NCBI RefSeq assembly: GCF_037975245.1 | Contig: NC_092582.1 | Coordinates: forward strand, 24,840,077-24,904,076 | Direction: 5' to 3' | Length of the DNA: 64,000 nt | Origin: Apostichopus japonicus | Lineage: Eukaryota > Echinodermata > Holothuroidea > Aspidochirotida > Stichopodidae | In this document: positions 12,499 through 22,945 of the stretch, one piece after another | How positions within the stretch are numbered: the stretch's first letter is position 1 | Layout of the letters: the number at the start of each line of letters is the position of its first letter | Position numbers and translations under genes: made by a program | Notes under the pieces: generated by a model | What the model was told of the DNA's origin: nothing | The model's input: the letters and a program-made list of their open reading frames with translations, nothing else | Databases searched by the model: none

Positions 12499-12722
12499 AT
12501 ATGTCACCAAAAACAGAACTAGTATTGTTCGATACAGGTGACAAACGCCTACAGTGGAATTACGACCTTCCTTACCGGTTTCGAACCTCTGTACATACAA
12601 TCAGCCTCCATAGCCTAGTGGTTAGGGTGTCCGCGTACAGAGCGGAAGGCCCGTGGTTCGAATCCCGGTGGAAGCTGAAAGTTTTTTCACTGTTCTTGAT
12701 TTTCCGACTCATTACGATTTTC

Positions 12723-12804
<82 letters not shown>

Positions 12805-14616
12805 CAATACTGAACTACTTTCCAAGATCATGTCATAAGGAACGCTCAAGCAAACTGAGCAGTGACGACTGTGTTTCATCAGGAGTATTATAGACATTGG
12901 GAATGGTTGCGAGCCACCTGCATGTTATCTACTGGGTACGTTACCGGCACATTGATATAGGCATTTGAAAATAATATCCTAGCTTGAAAAGGTATATGTG
13001 GAAGGACTAAACTCACTTGCCAATTGTTCCCCTTGAAATATGGTGCGTTTACGTCTTGGTAAGAGAGGACCAGTGGGAAGTGTCCCTGGTAAAGGAGTGG
13101 ACCCACGAATCGAAGAGGACGGAAATGTAAGACAATTACACCATCTTGAAAGATGAACTGGATTACATACATATTCACGATCAGATAAAATACGTCTTGA
13201 ATCAAATGAAGTAGTTTTTCGGTGATCTTCCTTTAAAGTCCAAGAGTTGTTTTGCCATCCTAATGAAGACACGAACGAAAGTAAAATCATTTATTTTACA
13301 TATGATTCTACACGTGAAACAACCAAGAATATTAACTCGTATGTTCCAAGTGTTATTTTTCAAACCTGTTACGTTATATAACCTCCCTCTTGATTGATAG
13401 GTCATACAATACTTTATACATGAATCGTAGTTACAACCAATTTTCTAAGATATTTGTAATGATAAACTTTTGTTTTAATTATGTAATAGTTCACTCATAT
13501 TTTTGGGATTATGGTTTGTATATTATCACCGATATAACTGATTTAAAACAACATGAATAAGTAAAATATAACTGCGAAAATACATGAATATTTGACGAAA
13601 AATGATATGTTATTGTTGTTCTATTTCCTGCTCAGTAATTACATAACAAACATTAAGCAACCTTTGTCTAGTCAAGTGAGCAATGTTCGCATGACTACGA
13701 GGTCTAATTTTAATGAAGTATCTGTTTTTAAATTTCCCCGAAAAATCACAACAGTCGTTTATGTTTAGGCATTTGACGTATAGCTATGCGGTAAAACCCG
13801 CCTTTTTCTTAAACAATATTCTTAGTCTATTTATATATAAAATTATATAGTCAAGTTACGTGAGCAATGTTCAAGATTTTGCTTTTAATTTCAGTGGTGC
13901 AACCCGCCTTTTCATGTACCAAGTAAATTGTTTTTATGTTCCAGCGTTCAAAACTTAAAGGAGAAGCATCTACTGGCAGCGGGGCGGTGCGGCGGCGCCA
14001 TCTGGATCATAGGCATATGTATATAGCGTTAGCTTACATGTTTAACAACTCCCAACAATCCTTGCCCACTTGGAATGGACATGGCTTTGAAAGTGCCCAA
14101 ATAGCTGTTAATTATCTACTTCTTTCGGTATCGTTTTTGTAGGCTTATTTCAAACTAATTGCACAAAGTGTTGACACTGGAACTAATATGGATATTAGGG
14201 CATGATAAAAACTTCAATATATCATCTCCAGTACTGGAAACGTTATAGATACACTAAAACTTGAAACATCAAGGGTATATTGTTGTTCTACACATGTATA
14301 TGTAGATCAATCATTCTCCTAATATGTGTGAAGCACCATTACACTTGTGATCTTTTCCTACATTGGAACACAAATTTTGGAATGTTTCTTCATAACATAG
14401 ACCACTGATGGTCGATATTTATTGCTTCTTCTCTTAGATACAACCGACAAGTAAGCGGTAAGCAGAAAACCTTTCTATTAATTCAAAATCCTTACCTGTG
14501 TTACTGTTTGAATAAAAATCTTCCGTGCATTTATTGTTCGAGTGGCCCATGTCGTGGGAACTGGTTTCCGATTCCAAAATATCACGAATAAAAAACGACT
14601 TTCCTCTCGTTGACAT
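10894..14616 (-). CDS. Homeobox gene (ANTP/NK-like class), four exons, about 210 aa
   Basis: Exons on the minus strand are 14616-14496, 13259-13017, 12202-12088 and 11047-10894. Phases agree at all three joins (1, 1, 2), with donors GTAAGG, GTGAGT and GTTGGT and acceptors ATTAG, GTCAG and TACAG. The N-terminus carries SFFIRDIL at residues 7-14, an eh1-type motif that recruits Groucho/TLE repressors. The homeodomain covers about residues 108-167 and has R5, F8, L16, F20, Y25, T47, W48, F49, Q50, N51, R53, ending [16 protein letters not shown]. The tail after it is short and basic, with no known motif, and ends at TAA. The eh1 position and the LAT and [10 protein letters not shown] words recall BSX/BARX, while NRRTKW recalls NKX1/TLX; orthology is unresolved. 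The protein is inferred to be a nuclear, sequence-specific repressor. Having introns inside homeodomain codons 15 and 53 is unusual. One intron carries a SINE. Confidence 0.85.
12088..12202 (-). CDS. Homeobox gene exon 3 (homeodomain core)
   Basis: 115 bases from acceptor CGTCAG to donor AGAAG|GTTGGT. It encodes [25 protein letters not shown] and [12 protein letters not shown]: helix 1 end, helix 2 and recognition helix 3. The frame is open only in the phase required by exons 2 and 4. The donor is weaker than the others. Confidence 0.87.
12307..12490. repeat. (TA)n microsatellite
   Basis: Long TA runs broken by short GTGTGTATG and CTGTATA interruptions, in homeobox intron 2, immediately 5' of the SINE copy. 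Frames read through it (tyrosine/isoleucine repeats) are meaningless. Confidence 0.9.
12500..12722 (+). mobile_element. tRNA-derived SINE, copy 1
   Basis: The core at 12608-12675 folds like a tRNA: a TAGCCTAGTGG box A, a GGTTCGAATCC box B, and outer stems GCCTCCA/TGGAAGC with one mismatch. The anticodon stem TCCGC/GCGGA encloses a loop whose central triplet is ACA. It is flanked by AAAACAGAACTAGTATTG on the 5' side and TTGATTTTCCGACTCATTAC on the 3' side, both shared with the copy near 27050-27260. Shared flanks mark a SINE family rather than a functional tRNA gene. A TA microsatellite follows. Confidence 0.75.
12725..12802. repeat. (TA)n microsatellite, SINE tail
   Basis: An uninterrupted TA run directly 3' of the SINE copy in homeobox intron 2. 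Confidence 0.9.
13017..13259 (-). CDS. Homeobox gene exon 2 (linker and homeodomain arm)
   Basis: 243 bases follow a pyrimidine-rich acceptor (CTTTCGTTCGTGTCTTCATTAG). Two bases complete exon 1's last codon, 80 codons follow, and one base remains before donor GCAA|GTGAGT. It ends with [17 protein letters not shown], homeodomain positions 1-14 with the expected R5, F8 and L13. Confidence 0.83.
13260..14495 (-). other. Homeobox intron 1
   Basis: AT-rich, bounded by GTAAGG at 14495 and ATTAG at 13260. Minus-strand frames at 13202-13405 overlap the exon 2 boundary in other frames and are not used. No repeats of note. Confidence 0.7.
14496..14616 (-). CDS. Homeobox gene exon 1 (start and eh1 motif)
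   Basis: The ATG is at 14616; 40 codons plus one base end at donor CACAG|GTAAGG. It encodes [17 protein letters not shown] and a Ser/Asn-rich stretch. The first ATG of the frame precedes the eh1 motif by six residues, so this start is natural. Confidence 0.8.
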
Positions 14617-15182
14617 GTTTATACAACCTCTGTTTGTTTATATTTCAACCAGTCCAATAAATATAAAGTCACAATTTACGAGAATAGCAAGTAAAATTCA
14701 ATAGCTTATAATATGTAAATCTATACAAATTATGTGTTGGTATACAGGAGAAGGTCCAAAAACTCAATGTTTAGTCAGAGAATAATACAGTGTCATTATT
14801 GATGAAAGAATTAAAATAATTCCTCGGCCAGAACAAAGTTTGAATCCTTCAACATGTCGTCGGCGGTAGAAGAATCTGATGATCGTTGAAGCTGTTACCG
14901 TCATTTAAGAGGAATTTAAGTAATTTCTGATTTAAGAACTGTTAAATGTAATCATTAACTGATCACTCACTTCAATATATATAAGAATCTGTAAATACGG
15001 ATTGTGGAAATTTTAATGTTACTTTGTTTTATTCCAGTAGTTCTTGATTGCATTCTTAAGGCACGTACAAGTAAACACTCCAGGTTTTGGAGAGCGACAC
15101 TAGGCGTGACTTTTACTGATACTAGTAGTTGATTCATCGGGATATAGGCACAAATGCGGTGTAATATAGAATGCATCTTAAT
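14617..15182. other. Upstream region of the homeobox gene
   Basis: This lies 5' of the minus-strand start codon and should hold the promoter. No convincing core promoter could be fixed by eye. The 69-codon minus frame at 14967-15176 has no recognisable motif. Confidence 0.4.
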
Positions 15183-15286
15183 ATGAAGTTTATCCTGCTA
15201 TATTATATGTTATATATTATATGTTTTATGTATATATACAGAGAGAGCTTTATTATAGGCTTCGTATCAACTGTTGTATGTTATAT
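15183..15286. repeat. AT-rich repeat with GAGAGAGCTTTATT block, copy 1
   Basis: TATATTATATGTTATATATT-type sequence is followed by TATATATACAGAGAGAGCTT, then TATTATAGGCTTCGTATCAA. The same order recurs at 20752-20925. The two copies bracket the hAT-like cluster. Confidence 0.7.
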
Positions 15287-18104
15287 CAGTGTTGGATTTT
15301 CAGGAATTTGAGAAGGTTGTCCGAAGGACTACCAGTTTCAAGGATTTTCAAATATTTGGTAGTCCTGCAAAAAACTTGGTAGTCCTTCCAAATTTTCCAC
15401 CAATATTGAAAATGAACACAAATAATACAAAACAAAACATTTTGGTGCTCAATCTGATTGTGTCAACCAAAGCTTTATTAGTTTAGCATATAACCATGTT
15501 AATGTGTACTGTTTTCAAAAAGTGTTTGCACGGGGTACCCGGGTACCTAGATACCCCCCCCCCCACCCTGACGCGATACTTCCGGGTTCCTTTTTTATTA
15601 CCCTAATACTACGCAGTGTGATTTTTTTTTGGCAAACCTATGGATAGGCAAGATATTCCCATCGAGTTATGCTATCATGTGGTCTAAGATAACAGCAATA
15701 ACGAAAGTATTCCACCATTGTTACGAGCACAGGATTCTGGGTACGGGACGCAATGTTTTGGCCAGGGACGCAAAATCTTCAAATTGCTTGCATCCCCAAG
15801 TACACACTCACAACTAGGTCAACGGAAAACATAACAAAACATATCTTTAATTGAACATCTTTCATTATTTCTTCTTCTGACAAGAATCAAAAGTTCTCCT
15901 ACTCCTACAGATCATTGAATTTGTTTGAAAATAAACATATCATAACAATCAACCGCAAGGTACAGGGCTACCAAAACTTTATTACAGAGATTTTCATGCT
16001 AAAAATAGACAATGACGCTCTACCAAGATTCCCGTGATTTGATTGGCTAATAGTCCCTACCGATTGTCTGCAAACATTCTTGCATTTATAGTGCTCAATG
16101 AGCACGAAGTAACTTGTTTAACAACAATTACTTGCAACGTTTACTTTTCCCTGTGTGGAGATAACGAAGTTTGTGGTAAAGACTATCATATGTCTGCACT
16201 CAAATATCATAACGTTAGGCCTTGTCTCATATTTGTTACGTACATTTTGACAACAATCACTGGTGGTACGAAGATGCATTTGAATTGTATCTGAGGCTAT
16301 CACGTAGGATTGGGCGATATATCGAAAATTTTTATTATCGCGATAATTTTTTTTTTCAAAACGATATTTTTTGAGGATTGAACAAATGACGATAATTTCA
16401 ACTTCATTTACTGACTTTTGAACTTCGAAAAACCCGTCCTTTACAACATTGACTGTATAGAGAAAAAACTCTGCAAATCAGTAGAAAAATTACCAATTGT
16501 GTACGAACAGTAAGTTGGTACACCTTTCAAACTTTACGAAAGATCGAGCAAAATACTTTCGAAAAATTCACACGAAACTGGCATATCGTGCTAAATGCAA
16601 CTAATGTCATGTAAATAAGGCTATAGTTCACCCATTTATGAACAAACCATCAGACCACATGTGGTGTTAAGAGCGGGGAAAAGAAAGTATTTTCTAGAAT
16701 TTCCACAAAAAAAGGAAAAATTAATATCCTACCATAGTTAAGTGTATAGTATATAGCCTAACCACTTCGTCGGTTACGAATCTCACGTAACAACAAAAAC
16801 ACAAGTAGTTGTATTTTGCGAAGTTGACGTTTTCCACAAGGACATGGGAACAATATTTAGCATTTAGTTAATCATGCCAAGTGGCCTAAAACATGGGATT
16901 AAAAGGTTTACTTTCATAAATTAAGATGGCCATACTTTAGCCATTGGACCTATATGGATATCGTGCTATGTCTGTATGTTATAGACTGAGCCTCGTGTAT
17001 CATGCATGGGGAATAGATTGTTTTGTTCATGCGGAGGAGTCGGTTGGCTTGAGGTGTGTTTTACCTACCTTAATGTTACGGGGAAATTTACGTACTTTTC
17101 TTGAACGTCTAAGATAATTTTTCGCATAACTTTATCGATCCTTTACTGACTGACCTTATTAATTCTAGAGTGGAGCCAAACTAGTTTACTACATGAAAAG
17201 TTTTTTTGGAAACGTGCCAAAAAATGTTATGGGTAAACACTGCAGTTGTAAACTGATGTACGTATAGTGCACGCTGTTCATTTTAAGGCAGTCTAGAAAC
17301 GGGGCTTTGCCGTACGTAGTTTGTTTCATAATATCGACAGTTTTGTTGTAAACTTTTTAAAGATTGTAAAACAGATTTAATCTCTTTTCATTTTATTTCG
17401 TAATATAGCTACTCTAACTTGTCATTTTAAAATTTTCATGAGTTTCCGTTTCGTGACAATTTAAATTAAAAAAGTTGTCAGTATTTTTTTAATTTTTTTA
17501 TTCCATGGATACCTTATAACTGCCTCACAAATTCAGCGGTATAGGCTAGATTTCCCCAATTGACTTAGTGTGCTGTTAGGCAACCATGTGGTCCAAGATA
17601 ACAGCAATACTGAAAGTATTCCATGGATATCTTATAACTGCGTCACAAATTCAGCAGTATAGGCTAGATTTCCCCCATTGTCCAGCAATGCATTTTCACT
17701 CGGCCTACTGTATAGACTGTCAGTGTCTGATCGACTGTTGTTACAACACCGTACAAAATGCATTGCACTGGCATTTAGCCACAAGTCTCATTTGTTTTCT
17801 GGGTACATCATTAGAGACTAACGTTAGGCGACTTTATTAGTGAACAGATTTTTTCTAACGATGTTGTAAAGTTAATATTTCGCGCATGTTTTTAAATAAT
17901 TCATGTTTGGTTTGGGTGTTATTCAGAAACTATTTAATTAAATTGACTTTCGTTCTTAATGAAATATAATTAGGCTCAATAATTCCTCAAAGCCTTCATT
18001 TTTTTTGGTCGTCCGAAGGACTACCAAGCACACAACATTTTGAAAGATTTGGTAGTCCAACGTAATTTCTAATCGTCACGGACGACCGTGAAAGTCCTAC
18101 ACTG
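15287..18104. mobile_element. hAT-like non-autonomous element, 2.8 kb
   Basis: The left end is CAGTGTTGGATTTTCAGG and the complement of the right end is CAGTGTAGGACTTTCACGG. Both are followed inward by related GTCCGAAGGACTACC words. No exact 8-bp duplication is visible (TGTTATAT left, TATATGCA right), so boundaries are provisional. Inside are a 118-bp direct duplication (17500-17675) and a related fragment near 15635-15720. No transposase was recognised. Confidence 0.55.
17500..17680. repeat. Direct duplication of about 118 bp
   Basis: TTCCATGGATACCTTATAAC...AGGCTAGATTTCCCC is repeated after TGGTCCAAGATAACAGCAAT. A third partial relative with TGTGGTCTAAGATAACAGCA lies near 15675. Confidence 0.75.
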
Positions 18105-18659
18105 TATATGCAGGGGCGGATCCAGGGGGGGCCCGGGGGGCCCGGGCCCCCCCCTTTTTGAAAATCCTGATTTTTTTTTTTTTACCGCGTTCGAGGGAAA
18201 GGGCCCCATGCGTGATCAGTGGCGTAGCTACGGGGGGCCTGGGGGGCCGAGGCCCCCCATAAAATAGGCTGGCCCCCCACTGGCCCCCCACTGGGAATGA
18301 GGTAAAAAAAAAAGGTTGTAAACAAATTAAAAATAAAAATAAGTGCGATTCACTTATATTTTTTGTTCAATAATTTGGGAAATAGAGTTACACAATTATT
18401 TCGTCTGCATCTGGCAGAATAAGAAAATACAATATCTGTAGTAATCATGAGAATGGTCACACAGCATGGCATGGCAATGGTCGATGCGACGATTGCGACC
18501 ATATACCACGAACCTTGTTGTGCTGCGCGATATCGATATCTGCTGAAAATATGTTCAGTGCTCCCACCTAGCGCAACAATCTATCAAAAGATTGGCTCCG
18601 TTTGTACTGAGCCGAGGTATCAGGTATTCATATATTGCCTCGAGTCAAATGAATATATG

Positions 18660-19055
18660 CAGGCGCGGATCCAGCGGGGGGGTCCAGGGGGTCCGGACCC
18701 CCCTGCTCTTGGTTAAAAAAAAAAGAGAGAAAAAAAAGAGAGAGAAAAAAAAAGAGAGAGAAAAAATAATTAAATTAAACGCCAATTTTAAACATGTAGG
18801 ACGTCAGAAAAGCGGTTTATCCTCACAAGTCATCCAGGTGTGTCTTTTCCGTCAAATGAACTATAGTGTGCACGCGTGCTAAACGTGCCAAAAATGCCTA
18901 ACGATCTCAATTTTCAGACCGAAAAGTTTCAAAATTGAGGTGGTGTTCGAATTTTTTTCGGCGGTGAGGTTACAGAGCGGCAGGCTGCTAGGATGCGCTA
19001 AGGAATTTTTCATGAGCAAACCCCTCACCCTTCCAGAATCCTGGATCCGGCCCTG
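18660..19055. mobile_element. Small hAT-like element, 0.4 kb
   Basis: The ends CAGGCGCGGATCCAG and CTGGATCCGGCCCTG are an imperfect inverted repeat (13 of 15). An AAAAAGAGAGAG simple repeat (18715-18770) lies inside. No 8-bp duplication is seen. Confidence 0.5.
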
Positions 19056-19191
19056 CATCAAACAGTGGTGACGGAACGGGAGGGGATTAGGGGCTAAAGG
19101 CGTTATGATTTTTGTATCATCTCAACTCATCTGATATGTAATACCATATTTCATAGATGGTTTTTTTCTCATCAATTGAGAAATTGCAGAC

Positions 19192-19332
19192 ATGAGATCC
19201 ATATTTTCAGGCTAGGTACATGCTGCTTAGAATACTCGGGAAGTGCCATTTCCGGCCATCTGGGGGGTTTGTAAAGCCAAAAATTTTCTTGTACGCTCCG
19301 CGCCAACCGATGATGGCGCTCCGCTAGATAGT
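19192..19332 (+). repeat. Dispersed 145-bp hairpin repeat, copy 3
   Basis: Closely matches 1697-1840: a GAGATCCATATTTTCAGGCT start, CTCGGGAAGTGCCATTTCCG, CTGGGGGGTTTG, and a CGCGCCAACCGATGATGGCGC hairpin ending at TAGATAGTC. Confidence 0.7.
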
Positions 19333-19670
19333 CTTACGTTCAGGCGCGGCTGGACCAGTCAGACCCCCCCCCCCTGTCACAAATCCTGCATGCGCCCCTG
19401 ATATATCATTGAATATTCCACAAAACAACTTTTTTATGCCCACGAAACTGTCGAAACACTACTGGTAGAGATATAAAATATTGAGAATTCCGAAATTCCT
19501 GCAAACTGCGGCTGTGCCTGTTCAATACTCACTACTGTATCGCCTTAAAAAATGATGAGTGGAAATAGTTTCTCCAGGACCGTATCGTATCGTGGGTATC
19601 GAGTGCGTCTGATATACGAACGTACGTAGTACGTACGTACGTACGTCTATGATGATATGCACTGTACTGT

Positions 19671-19899
19671 ACTGATAAAAACATAGGTGAATTTCACTCC
19701 ATGGGAGTGATCACTGAGCACATTCCGGTTTAAGAGTGAATTTCCACTCCATTGGAGTAAATCTTAACTCGTAATAGAGTTATATTCACTCATATTAGGA
19801 GTGAGGGTTAACTCCAATAGAGTTAAATTTCACTCTTAATTTGAAGTGCGCCGAGTGATCACTCCAATGGAATGAAATCCACTCATTTGTTTTTAGAGT
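19671..19899. mobile_element. Palindromic MITE, about 230 bp
   Basis: Read on the other strand, the element repeats itself in the same order: ACTGATAAAAACA / ACTCTAAAAACA ends, then GGAGTGATCACT, AAGAGTGAA, and several CACTCC/GGAGTG words. It is therefore a full-length imperfect palindrome. Such short palindromes are usually non-autonomous DNA transposons; the family is unknown. Confidence 0.6.
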
Positions 19900-20309
19900 G
19901 TTGCTAGATATATGAAGAAGAAATTTACATACCAATACATGTTATCGGTCATCGATTGGCACAAAAACCCAGATTCTGATGACAGCTGCCTCAAGAAACC
20001 CAATAAATGGCCTAATTAGCACCGAGCCACCAATGTGGACCATTACCGAAACATCGATGCGAGTTAGTCTTCCATCCCCTTCCTCTAATGCTATTTAAGT
20101 CCACATGTGGGCATATCCTGCAAACCTACCGGTAGCCCACAGGGGTTTGAGTTGGGAGAAAGGCCTTGACAGCTTGAAACGACAAATGATGCCAACTTCC
20201 CTCAAGTTAAAAGTCTGGCTGAGTTGGCAAGGCCAGTCAGCATGAAAGAGAAAAAAACTTTGTTTGCATTTCTGTCCCCAAAGTTGCACATCTTTTTGGT
20301 AGCTATTTT

Positions 20310-20408
20310 GCCTCACAGGTGCAATCTCCTGCGATCTGGGGGGTGCTGAAATCTCAAATTTTCTTTGTACGCTCCGCGCCAACCAAGGTGGCGCTCCGCT
20401 TAGATAGT
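20310..20408 (+). repeat. Dispersed 145-bp hairpin repeat, copy 4
   Basis: A partial copy keeping GATCTGGGGGGTGCTGAAA, TTTTCTTTGTACGCTCCGCG, CCAACCAAGGTGGCGCTCCG and TTAGATAGT. It is immediately followed by a C-rich tract and the CTACGCCACTG end of the hAT-like element. Confidence 0.65.
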
Positions 20409-20751
20409 AACCTCCGGCCCCCGCCCCCACAAGAAAGAACAGCCCCCATGCCCCCCCCCCACTCAAAAAAACCTAGCTACGCCACTGTGCGTGTAATTTT
20501 TTGTAAAAAAAATTTGCAAAAAGAGTACACCATCATTCTGATAAAGTGAAGGTGAGAGGGGCACTCTGACTGCATCAATAGTCTCCATCTGGAAGGGGGC
20601 ATCCAAGATGAAATGGCCTGGAGTAGCCTGGTAAAAAGTAGTTTACTGGGGGAGGGGGGCACCCACTCCCCTTAGACCCCTCCCCCAGGACGACGATTAG
20701 GCATTTCCAATCTGGGCCCCCCCCTTCGGCGAAATCCTGGATCCGCCACTG

Positions 20752-20925
20752 ATATGTTATATGTTATATATTATATGTTCTATGTTATATATTATATATC
20801 ATATGTTATCTATCATGTAATGTATGTTATATGTTATATATTATATATTATATGTACTATATTATATATTCTATGTTATATGTATATATACAGAGAGAGC
20901 TTTATTAGGCTTCGTATCAATTGTG
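20752..20925. repeat. AT-rich repeat with GAGAGAGCTTTATT block, copy 2
   Basis: Expanded TATATGTTATATATTATATG-type units are followed by TATATATACAGAGAGAGCTT and TATTAGGCTTCGTATCAA, as at 15183-15286. Confidence 0.7.
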
Positions 20926-22199
20926 AAACGATTGTCTCATTACCACTTCTTTAGAGGCGATGAACAGACTTACTTCCTGAATAATACAATAAAGCATTAA
21001 TTAAGGCTTTTAATTTATATCAACATATCAAACTGAATAGCAACATGTGTAGTATGCCAACAATATACAGTACCTGCTCTGTGATGATTTTACAGCCACA
21101 GCTAAATTCTATAATATTCTGTCAAGGCTGAAATTTATGGTCTCTATCTTTGTGTATGTTAACTTTGATAGTGAAGAGGAAATGTCCTTAGCAGAAACGT
21201 CTGAAATCCATAAAAGTTTATACCTCTACCAAAATCATTTGGGGGTGATTTGAAATTTGGCCCAATTTAAAGGCATTCAGGAGGATGGGTAAAGAGAAGG
21301 GAAAGATGTTTATTAATTCACCGGTAAACATAATAATATGTACCTCACAATATAAGATAACTTCTTATTTTCATTCTCATTATTATTGACAATATTTTGT
21401 TGACACGAACGTCAATATTTTAGATTTAAAACATACAAAAGGGTCCCATCTTTAGTACGGAAAATAAATATTGGAATTAATAGAGACATCGAATAAAACC
21501 AACAATTGAGGCATATTTCAATGTTTGTATATTTAACCTTGCTTAATATTTCTGGCCAAATAATCTGTAAAGAAAATTACAACTGATTATAACTGATTTC
21601 AAAACTGGAATATGACAACTCTTCCGGCTTTTTTGTGTGGAGTTGTACACTGTATTTAATATATATATCCTTTTTAAGACAGTTCGACTTGCTTCTCTTT
21701 TAATGAAATCAATAAAGTTAACACGAAATTAAATCGGATATCTAACAATCATTAACTTATCAACTAACATATTGAAGGAGTCCTCGTAAATGTTAAAGTA
21801 TATAAGGATTACAGCTCTCTTCAATATACAATGCCTAATAAAGGGTCAATGTCATCGGTGTTAGTGTCGAAATACAGTCATTAACCTTATAAAGCAGTAT
21901 TTTGTTATTATGTTAAATGACTCTGTTATTAACGTTTCAATTCTTTACAACAAACGATATTTACCCAAATTTAATATAATTTTCAATATTTTCACTGACA
22001 ATCCATTTATTGACCTCATTTCATCGTTCTCTTGTAACGCAGGAGCAATGTACCGTGACTGTACCACAAAAATATTCGGTTTAAATTCAGTTTTCATTGA
22101 GTTTAAGTTTTAGGAAATTCTTAGGGACTATAGTACACTTTGTCAGTTACAAGTTCTCAGCACAACTGTTTGTCCTTATAAAAGACATATATATGCAAC
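20926..22199. other. Unannotated AT-rich stretch
   Basis: No splice-framed exon, known domain or repeat was recognised. The 67-codon frame at 21910-22113 has no motif. Confidence 0.4.
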
Positions 22200-22945
22200 A
22201 CATCGTTATGAGCATTTGAAATGAACATAACAAATCATCCAGCTAATTTTCGTTTGTATAATTAAGATAATACACTGGACTTGTATATGAATCAATCCTT
22301 TATGTGCATTTGGAATGACCATATCAAATCATCCAGCTGATTTTCGTTTGTATAATTAAGATAATACACTGGACTTGTATATGCATCAATCCTTTACGTG
22401 CATTTGGAATGACCATAACAAATCATCCAGCTGATTTTCGTTTGTATAATTAAGATAATACACTCGACTTGTATATGAATCAATCCTTTGAGTGCGTTTC
22501 GAATGACCATAACAAATCATCCAGCTGATTTTCGTTTGTTTAACTAAGATAATACACTGGACTTGTATATGAATCAATCCTTTATGTGCATTTGAAATGA
22601 ACGTAACAAATCATCCAGCTGATTTTCGTTTGTTTAACTAAGATAATACACTGGACTTGTATATGAATCAATCCTTTATGTGAATTTGGAATGACCATAA
22701 CACATCATCCAGCTGATTTTCGTTTGTTTAACTAAGATAATACACTGGACTTGTATATGAATCAATCCTTTATGTGCATTTGGAATGACCATAACAAATC
22801 ATCCAGCTGATTTTAGTTTGTTTAATTAAGATAATACACTGGACTTGTATATGAATCAATCCTTTATGTGCATTTGGAATGAACATAACAAATCATCCAG
22901 CTGATTTTCGTTTGTATAATTAAGATAATATACTCGACTTCTGTA
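22200..22945. repeat. 94-bp tandem repeat, eight copies
   Basis: CATCCAGCT starts at 22236, 22330, 22424, 22518, 22612, 22706, 22800 and 22894, exactly 94 bases apart every time. Units contain TTTCGTTTGT, AAGATAATACACT, GACTTGTATATGAATCAATC and TGCATTTGGAATGA. Only base substitutions separate the copies. The minus-strand frame through part of it (22386-22577) is a by-product. Confidence 0.92.

Larger units (their letters stand above)
18217..20487. mobile_element. hAT-like inner element with near-perfect 8-bp duplication
   Basis: The terminal inverted repeat CAGTGGCGTAGCTA / TAGCTACGCCACTG is perfect over 14 bp. Flanks are TGCGTGAT (18209-18216) and TGCGTGTA (20488-20495), identical at six of eight bases. 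No transposase frame was recognised. Two copies of the 145-bp hairpin repeat and a palindromic MITE lie inside. Confidence 0.65.
18111..20751. mobile_element. hAT-like outer element of a nested set
   Basis: The ends CAGGGGCGGATCCAGG (18111-18126) and CCTGGATCCGCCACTG (20736-20751) match at 15 of 16 positions as inverted repeats. No clean target duplication was found. Internal poly-C/poly-G tracts adjoin the ends. It contains the elements at 18217-20487, 18660-19055 and 19671-19899. Confidence 0.55.

Noticed and set aside
12608-12675. tRNA gene with central triplet ACA
   Set aside because: The tRNA-like fold is flanked by sequences shared with a second copy at 27050-27260 and a TA tail, and has a stem mismatch. 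It is a SINE head, not a tRNA gene.
16300-16375. TTGGGCGATATATCGAAAAT/ATCGCGATAAT sequence as a MITE
   Set aside because: It resembles words seen in hAT-like repeats of other animals, but no second end or target duplication could be found.
22386-22577. 63-codon minus frame with internal repeat
   Set aside because: Translation of two units of the 94-bp tandem repeat.
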